Below, piece after piece: positions 14,099-18,496 of a stretch of DNA of 18,496 nt. The DNA comes from Bordetella parapertussis (GTDB lineage Bacteria; Pseudomonadota; Gammaproteobacteria; Burkholderiales; Burkholderiaceae_B). The notes under the pieces are model-generated. The model ran no database searches. It was not told where the DNA came from and was given only the letters and a program-made list of their open reading frames with translations. Location of the stretch: positions 1 to 18,496 of the forward strand of contig CAMEAW010000048.1 in NCBI GenBank assembly GCA_945911685.1. Direction: 5' to 3'. A program made the translations under genes and the position numbers. Within the stretch, counting starts at the first letter, position 1, and each line of letters begins with the position of its first letter.

Positions 14099-14971
14099 TT
14101 AGACGCGCGAGAAAATAGGTTTGCCGAAAAGGCCATAGGGGCGGAAGATCAAAATCGTCACGATTAAGACCAACGCCATCGTAAGCTTTAGGTCGCTGCC
14201 AATGACATACGCGCCCAAGATATTTTCAAGCACACCTAAAATGACGCCACCAACCACGGCGCCCCACGGGTTATCTATCCCACCAAGCAAGGCTGCGGCA
14301 AAACCGTACAGCAAAATGCCCGCCATCATATTTGGATCCAAAAACACAATGGGTGCGATCATCATGCCGGCTACTGCTCCGATCAAGGCGGCCATCCCCC
14401 AACCAAGCGCCAACATCCAAGACACGCGAATCCCGACCAAGCGGGCCGACTCAGGGTTAAACGCAGCAGCACGCATCGCCAGACCAAGCGGTGTAAAACG
14501 AAAGAAGCAAAACACCGAGAGCAACACAACGAGCGTTACGGCAATTGACCCGATTTGATGGCCAGAAAAGTATTGGGGCAAGAACATACCCTCAACCGGA
14601 AACGGACTAGGAAACGATTTAATCGTGTGCTCAAAAATCCACCCTGCAAAGGCATTAAAAATCACGAGCAAACCAACAAACACGATTACGTTAGTAAGAA
14701 TTGGCGCTTTTTCAACAGGCTTGAGAAAAATCCGCTGAATCAGTAAGCCTGCGACAAACGAAACGACCATCGTTACGACAAATGCTATCCAGTAAGGCAC
14801 GTCCGCCTGAATCATTGCCCAAGCGATGAAGGTCGAGAACGTCGCCATCTCGCCTTGTGCAAAATTAATGTGATGAGTCGCTTGGTGAATCATGACCAAC
14901 GCCAGCCCGACCGCGGCATAAATACCGCCGTTCGCTAAACCCGCAGTGACTTGCAATAAAAACGAATCCAT
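14099..14971 (-). CDS. livH: Liv-type ABC transporter permease, LivH-like
   Basis: This integral inner-membrane permease has 290 residues, the normal LivH length. The hallmark N-terminal block GLALVMIHQATHHINFAQGEM is present (key pieces GLALVMI and NFAQGEM), as are several hydrophobic helices and the cytoplasmic loop GLAMRAAAFNPESARLVGI that docks on the ATPases. The Shine-Dalgarno GTGGAG lies 5 nt before the ATG. It follows livF by 26 nt and precedes livM by 10 nt, so it is cotranscribed. The solute is undetermined. Confidence 0.92.
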   Translation of the reverse strand: MDSFLLQVTAGLANGGIYAAVGLALVMIHQATHHINFAQGEMATFSTFIAWAMIQADVPYWIAFVVTMVVSFVAGLLIQRIFLKPVEKAPILTNVIVFVGLLVIFNAFAGWIFEHTIKSFPSPFPVEGMFLPQYFSGHQIGSIAVTLVVLLSVFCFFRFTPLGLAMRAAAFNPESARLVGIRVSWMLALGWGMAALIGAVAGMMIAPIVFLDPNMMAGILLYGFAAALLGGIDNPWGAVVGGVILGVLENILGAYVIGSDLKLTMALVLIVTILIFRPYGLFGKPIFSRV

Positions 14972-14997
14972 TAAAACTCCACAACCTGATCGCTAGT

Positions 14998-15708
14998 TTA
15001 ATAACCCAAGTACACGCGTCGAATCGACTCGTCAGCTTTGATATCGGCCGACGGACCCGACAAAACAACCTTGCCTGTCTCGAGCAAATAAGCGTGATCC
15101 GCCAAATTCAAGGCCAAGGCCGCGTTTTGTTCGACGAGCAGCATACTGACCTGGTCTTCTTGATTGATTTGACGCATGATCTCGAAAATTTCTTTCACGA
15201 TCAAAGGAGCTAAACCAAAAGAAGGCTCGTCTAAAAGCAGCAGTCGAGGACGCAGCATGAGCGCGCGGCTGATGGCAAGCATCTGTTGTTCGCCACCCGA
15301 CAAAGTACCCGCTTGCTGGCGAAACCGTTCTTTTAAACGCGGAAATCTGGTGTACATGCGTTCGAGATCAGCCTGTACCTCGTGGCGATCTTTACGCGTA
15401 TAGGCGCCCAGCTTCAGATTTTCTTCGACCGTCAGCGCAGTGAAGGTACCGCGCCCATCAGGAACATGCGCGATCCCGGCTCTAACGATATCTTCGGTCG
15501 CTTTGCCGTCGATGCGTTTGTCTAAAAAAGTGATTGAACCAGTCGTTTGAACAGCTTGACATACGGCGCGCAGGGTCGTCGTTTTTCCGGCGCCATTCGC
15601 ACCCAGAATAGTTGTGATACCGCCCACGTTTAATTCAAAATTTAGATCAAAGAGCACTTGGTTCGGGCCGTACCAGGCGTTCAAGTTGGCAACATCAAGC
15701 AGTTTCAT
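14998..15708 (-). CDS. livF: Liv-type ABC transporter ATPase, LivF-like
   Basis: This cytoplasmic ATPase subunit powers the importer as a heterodimer with LivG. It has 236 residues, typical for LivF. Walker A is GANGAGKTT (36-44), the ABC signature is LSGGEQQMLAISRAL, and Walker B is LLLLDEPSFGLAP, followed by the switch region LLVEQNAALAL. It ends with the family-type tail RRVYLGY. Its ATG shares one base with the livG stop (TAATG at 15706-15710). AGGAG stands about 10 nt upstream, inside livG. Confidence 0.94.
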   Translation of the reverse strand: MKLLDVANLNAWYGPNQVLFDLNFELNVGGITTILGANGAGKTTTLRAVCQAVQTTGSITFLDKRIDGKATEDIVRAGIAHVPDGRGTFTALTVEENLKLGAYTRKDRHEVQADLERMYTRFPRLKERFRQQAGTLSGGEQQMLAISRALMLRPRLLLLDEPSFGLAPLIVKEIFEIMRQINQEDQVSMLLVEQNAALALNLADHAYLLETGKVVLSGPSADIKADESIRRVYLGY

Positions 15709-16490
15709 TAGTTACCATCTCCTAAATACGCACGGATGACCTCAGGGTTGCGCTGGATCTCTTCAGGTGTGCCTTCAGCAATTTTTTTACCAAAGTTCAG
15801 CACGACGATCCAGTCCGAGACCTCCATCACTAGGCTCATGTGGTGTTCAACTAGTAAAACAGTGATGCCCATATCGTCGCGAACCGTGCGAATAAAGTCT
15901 GCTAAGTCGCTCAGCTCGGTATGATTTAAGCCCGCCGCGGGTTCATCGAGCAGAAGCATCTTTGGCTTTGAGGCCAGTGCGCGTGCAAATTCAACGCGTT
16001 TTTGAGTACCAAAGGACAAATCACCTACCGCCCGATCAGCGAATTCTGACAGCTTCAAATAAGACAACAAGGCGTCCGCGTCTTCGACTAACTGTTTTTC
16101 TTCAGCGCGAACCGCCGGTGTTTTTAGCATCGTGCCGATAAACCCGCCTTCAGAGCGTGCGTGCGCGCCCACCATTACATTTTGCCGCACCGTCATCGTG
16201 CGAAACATGGCTAAGTTTTGAAAGGTGCGACCAATGCCAATTTTCGACATTGCATGCACGGGCGTCTGCGTGATGGATTCGCCATCAAACAGCAGGTCAC
16301 CTGACTGATACTGGTAGAGGCGGCTCAAGCAATTGAACAGGGTGGTCTTACCGGCACCGTTGGGGCCAATTAATCCGCAGACCTTATTACGAGGCACATC
16401 AAAACTGACAGAGTCTAATGCGACGATGCCACCAAACCGCACCGTAATATCTTTGACATTCAGCAATGCTGACGCTGACTGGTTCGACAA
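15708..16490 (-). CDS. livG: Liv-type ABC transporter ATPase, LivG-like, TTG start
   Basis: This is the first gene of the importer operon. It has 260 residues. Walker A is GPNGAGKTT (42-50), the signature is [15 protein letters not shown], Walker B is [12 protein letters not shown], and the switch histidine is in [11 protein letters not shown]. The initiator is TTG at 16490, not ATG. GGAGA lies 6 nt upstream, and the reading begins at Met-Ser-Asn-Gln, the right length for the family. No ATG or GTG with a ribosome binding site is visible nearby. A TTG start can lower translation of the first subunit; that consequence is inference. Confidence 0.93.
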   Translation of the reverse strand: MSNQSASALLNVKDITVRFGGIVALDSVSFDVPRNKVCGLIGPNGAGKTTLFNCLSRLYQYQSGDLLFDGESITQTPVHAMSKIGIGRTFQNLAMFRTMTVRQNVMVGAHARSEGGFIGTMLKTPAVRAEEKQLVEDADALLSYLKLSEFADRAVGDLSFGTQKRVEFARALASKPKMLLLDEPAAGLNHTELSDLADFIRTVRDDMGITVLLVEHHMSLVMEVSDWIVVLNFGKKIAEGTPEEIQRNPEVIRAYLGDGN

Positions 16491-16773
16491 ATCCGTTCTC
16501 CAAGACTAACTCGAAATATATGTTTACCAGAGTCAAAATTGCAGCGTAATCGCTGCTATTTCAACAGCTCGCAATGACAACTGCAAACCGCTTTTTTATT
16601 AAATTCTCAAGTGTGAAGGTACGTTGGAAATTGACATTGGTCAAACGGATTTACGAGTACGGGTTTTCTCTTAATCGTTTTCCCTGATTCTTAATCCGGA
16701 TATCGTTAACGTATTACCCATGCGGCGTACGCGACCGCCCCGTCGTCGTGCGGGGCGGGCAATAGTTCAATTA
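16491..16773 (-). promoter_or_regulatory. Leader and promoter region of the liv operon
   Basis: This 283-nt gap between the MmgE/PrpD stop and livG must hold the liv promoter unless the two are cotranscribed. A perfect inverted repeat GCAGCG-TAAT-CGCTGC (16541-16556) sits about 51 nt before the livG start and may be an operator or leader hairpin. On the minus strand TTGTCA (complement of 16574-16579) is a fair -35, but its -10 partner is poor, so the promoter is not fixed. Confidence 0.45.
16735..16758 (-). terminator. GC-rich hairpin downstream of the MmgE/PrpD gene
   Basis: The stem CCGCCCCG (16735-16742) and CGGGGCGG (16751-16758) has an 8-base loop and begins 15 nt beyond the MmgE/PrpD stop. 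No U-run follows on the minus strand, so it is either a rho-type or pausing site or a 3' mRNA-stabilising stem. If read-through occurs, the gene and the liv operon could share a transcript. Confidence 0.5.
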
Positions 16774-18162
16774 TCATGCGGCTTTTTTTGAACTCGCATT
16801 AGAGGCTAAGGCAGCACCCGTAAGTGTCTTGAGCAACACGCTCAGAGGCTGTTGATCCAGCGTAAAACAGGTTTGCGCCAGCTCAGCAGCCGCAATACTC
16901 AAGCCGCCAAAACTACAACAGTCTATGCCTTTAACAATCAACTCAGCGTCGGTGAGAGGATGCTCTTTACTGCCGCGTAGTTTTTCAACCCGACGCTTGA
17001 GCACTGTGCCGTCTTTGAGGTGCACGGTTAATTCTGCCCAGCGAGGGTAAAGAGGTGGTGCACCCTCTGTGACATTGACGTTGGGTATAAAAGCCTGAAT
17101 CGCAGCACGCTGAACCGCTGCATCTTCAAAGGTTTTGAGTATCACTTCACCGTCGTACAAGGCCGCTGTGACGGCGTACTGCATACTGAACTTACCTTCT
17201 AAACCTGTTTGCGGCCGGCTATGAATCAAGGGCACCGTGGCGCGATAGTTGGTTTGAATGTCAACGTGATCAAGTTGCTCGAACTTAAACGGTGTGTCTT
17301 TAAGCATATCCAACAAACCATCAATCGTGCGATGTGTGGCGTAGCACAGAGGATACTTTTTAACTTCGATGCCGCTACGTTCAATCTCAAGCGGCAAGCT
17401 CCCTAATTGATCTAGCTCAGCATGCACATCCATCTTGTCAGCGTACAGCGTGGTGTAGCCTTGATCGCCATCCAACGCCTTGGCCGAGGCATCAAACCCA
17501 AGCTTAGCGAGCATGACAGCACGCAGTGCTACGGCATTGGCTTGCCCTGCCTGAAAGGGCTTAGACATCGTGCCAAAGTTTTGGCGCGTGCCTGCAATCT
17601 GCGAAACCGTGATGCCCAAAGCGTTCACGATCTGAGCGTGATTCAGTTTTAACAAATGCGCGCACGCAACCGTTGCACCAAAGGTCGCAATGGAGGCTGT
17701 TGAATGCCAACCCTTAGCGTACTGCTCATCCACGATCGCACGCGCCAAACGCAAGGTCACTTCAAAACCAACAATATATGCATTGATGATGTCGCGGCCT
17801 TGTGATTGCAGTGTTTCGCCTAACGCAATCACAGCAGGCAAAATCGCTACGGTAGGATGGCCGCGGAGTGGTGAGGAAACATCATCAAAATCCAAGGCAT
17901 GACCCATCGTGCCGTTTACCAAAGCTGCCATCTCTAGCGATAGTTTTTGGCCTGTCGCCCAAACCGTAGCCATCTGCGGGCCGGTTTGACCCTGCGCATA
18001 TTGAAGACTGAGTTGCGAGGCGGGCTCTTGCACGCCCGCGATCGCACAGACGACAGTATCGAACAGCGCACGCGCTGCAACATGTCGGCTTTCAAGTGTG
18101 ATTTTTGTGGGATCAAAATGCACCACAAACGAAGCAATTTTTTCACTGGCGGTTTGAGTCAT
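16774..18162 (-). CDS. MmgE/PrpD family protein (dehydratase/decarboxylase/epimerase superfamily)
   Basis: This 462-residue protein belongs to the superfamily of 2-methylcitrate dehydratase (PrpD), cis-aconitate decarboxylase and iminodisuccinate epimerase. Conserved blocks are NGTMGHALDFDD (83-94), GHP with H102, GWHSTA with H153, MSKPFQAGQANA with K201, and KKYP with K269. These are the positions that carry the active-site His and Lys residues in characterised members. No prpB or prpC homologue is visible, so propionate catabolism is not indicated; the reaction is unknown. The Shine-Dalgarno is weak (AGAGA, 6 nt). It lies upstream of the liv operon on the same strand, 283 nt away, which suggests it acts on the imported solute or a product of it. 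Confidence 0.88.
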   Translation of the reverse strand: MTQTASEKIASFVVHFDPTKITLESRHVAARALFDTVVCAIAGVQEPASQLSLQYAQGQTGPQMATVWATGQKLSLEMAALVNGTMGHALDFDDVSSPLRGHPTVAILPAVIALGETLQSQGRDIINAYIVGFEVTLRLARAIVDEQYAKGWHSTASIATFGATVACAHLLKLNHAQIVNALGITVSQIAGTRQNFGTMSKPFQAGQANAVALRAVMLAKLGFDASAKALDGDQGYTTLYADKMDVHAELDQLGSLPLEIERSGIEVKKYPLCYATHRTIDGLLDMLKDTPFKFEQLDHVDIQTNYRATVPLIHSRPQTGLEGKFSMQYAVTAALYDGEVILKTFEDAAVQRAAIQAFIPNVNVTEGAPPLYPRWAELTVHLKDGTVLKRRVEKLRGSKEHPLTDAELIVKGIDCCSFGGLSIAAAELAQTCFTLDQQPLSVLLKTLTGAALASNASSKKAA

Positions 18163-18195
18163 AGAAATCTCTGATTGTTTGTCTCGTTGCAGGCT

Positions 18196-18211
18196 TTGCT
18201 GGCGTCAGCAA
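18196..18211 (-). promoter_or_regulatory. Inverted repeat in the MmgE/PrpD leader
   Basis: TTGCTG (18196-18201), loop GCGT, and CAGCAA (18206-18211) form a perfect 6-bp dyad. It sits between the candidate -10 and the start codon, 34 nt before the ATG. It could be an operator or a leader RNA stem. Confidence 0.35.
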
Positions 18212-18227
18212 GACCCGCTACTTTTTT

Positions 18228-18255
18228 GATATATTTTGAATCGAGTTTAACGCAA
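18228..18255 (-). promoter_or_regulatory. Candidate promoter of the MmgE/PrpD gene
   Basis: On the minus strand TTGCGT and TATATC are separated by 16 bases, with an AT-rich spacer end and T-rich flank. The match is partial (three and four of six). The position, 66 nt before the ATG, is sensible. Confidence 0.33.
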
Positions 18256-18496
18256 GTCAGCGATACGCTGGTCAGTGCCTAGTCGAACCTGAATGCGTTT
18301 GATTGGGGTGTTTGCCGCGTCGCTGATATTATATTTAGGCTCAGGCTTCATCGAACCAAAGTGCTTCAACGAAGATTGCTAGTCATCTAGGGTTTTCTTA
18401 GGCATACTGAACCTTCAGCGGTTGGCACAGGTCGCGCTTCGCGCTTTTTATAAAAACCACATAAAGGGATTCTCTTTACGAATCCATGACACTGCA

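Larger units (their letters stand above)
18163..18496. other. Gene-free right edge upstream of the MmgE/PrpD gene
   Basis: No coding frame is supported. A minus-strand sigma70-like pair TTGCGT (complement of 18250-18255), 16 bases, TATATC (complement of 18228-18233) could drive the MmgE/PrpD gene with a leader of about 60 nt. Small stems occur at 18196-18211 (TTGCTG/CAGCAA), 18258-18270 (CAGCG/CGCTG) and 18467-18485 (GGATTC/GAATCC). A GCGC-TTC-GCGC-TTTTT element at 18434-18449 looks like a weak plus-strand terminator. Confidence 0.4.

Noticed and set aside
14089..14136. A longer livM start at 14136.
   Set aside because: There is no Shine-Dalgarno before it and it would overlap livH by 38 bases; the ATG at 14088 has AGAGAG and begins a normal permease N-terminus.
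10522..18194. A 13-base identity (TCTCGTTGCAGGC) between repeat unit 1 after the Bug gene and 18182-18194 upstream of the MmgE/PrpD gene.
   Set aside because: In a window of this size a few 13-base matches are expected by chance, and the flanks do not match.

Overview
The window looks like the chromosome of a betaproteobacterium, most likely Burkholderiales (Alcaligenaceae/Burkholderiaceae-like). The signs are a Bug-type tripartite tricarboxylate transporter receptor, a DUF6279-like lipoprotein, an MmgE/PrpD protein beside a Liv-type ABC operon, and a dadA-alr pair. Base composition looks moderate (about half GC) and even. I see no phage genes, insertion sequences, CRISPR arrays, tRNA or rRNA. 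Taxonomy is inferred from family content only.

Left part, plus strand (about 360-5375): dadA (D-amino acid dehydrogenase) and alr (alanine racemase) form a D-/L-alanine catabolic pair. They are followed by xth (exonuclease III family), a VOC/glyoxalase-like protein 6 nt behind it, a 51-bp heptamer tandem repeat, and a theta-like glutathione S-transferase gene. At the extreme left edge there may be the first codons of a divergent gene.

Middle, minus strand (5416-9341): a helical lipoprotein of the DUF6279 type, then a two-gene signalling operon. Its first gene encodes a protein made of 36-residue helical repeats. Its second gene, joined by an ATGA overlap, encodes a GAF-GAF-PAS-class III adenylate cyclase with a C-terminal helical/TPR-like tail, resembling cyanobacterial CyaB1 in layout. 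This operon is the best candidate for an undescribed system here: a periodic helical protein translationally coupled to a cAMP synthase. A divergent Bug-family periplasmic solute receptor (9522-10511, plus) is preceded by two inverted repeats three helical turns apart.

Right part, minus strand (10675-18162): a complete Liv-type ABC importer operon in the order livG-livF-livH-livM-SBP-SBP. It ends with two tandem paralogous periplasmic binding proteins and a strong bidirectional terminator shared with the Bug gene. livG starts at TTG. Upstream on the same strand lies an MmgE/PrpD-family gene, possibly catabolising what the importer brings in; that link is inference from proximity.

Stretches over 300 bases without a gene are 1-357 and 18163-18496. 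Both hold only weak promoter candidates and hairpins.
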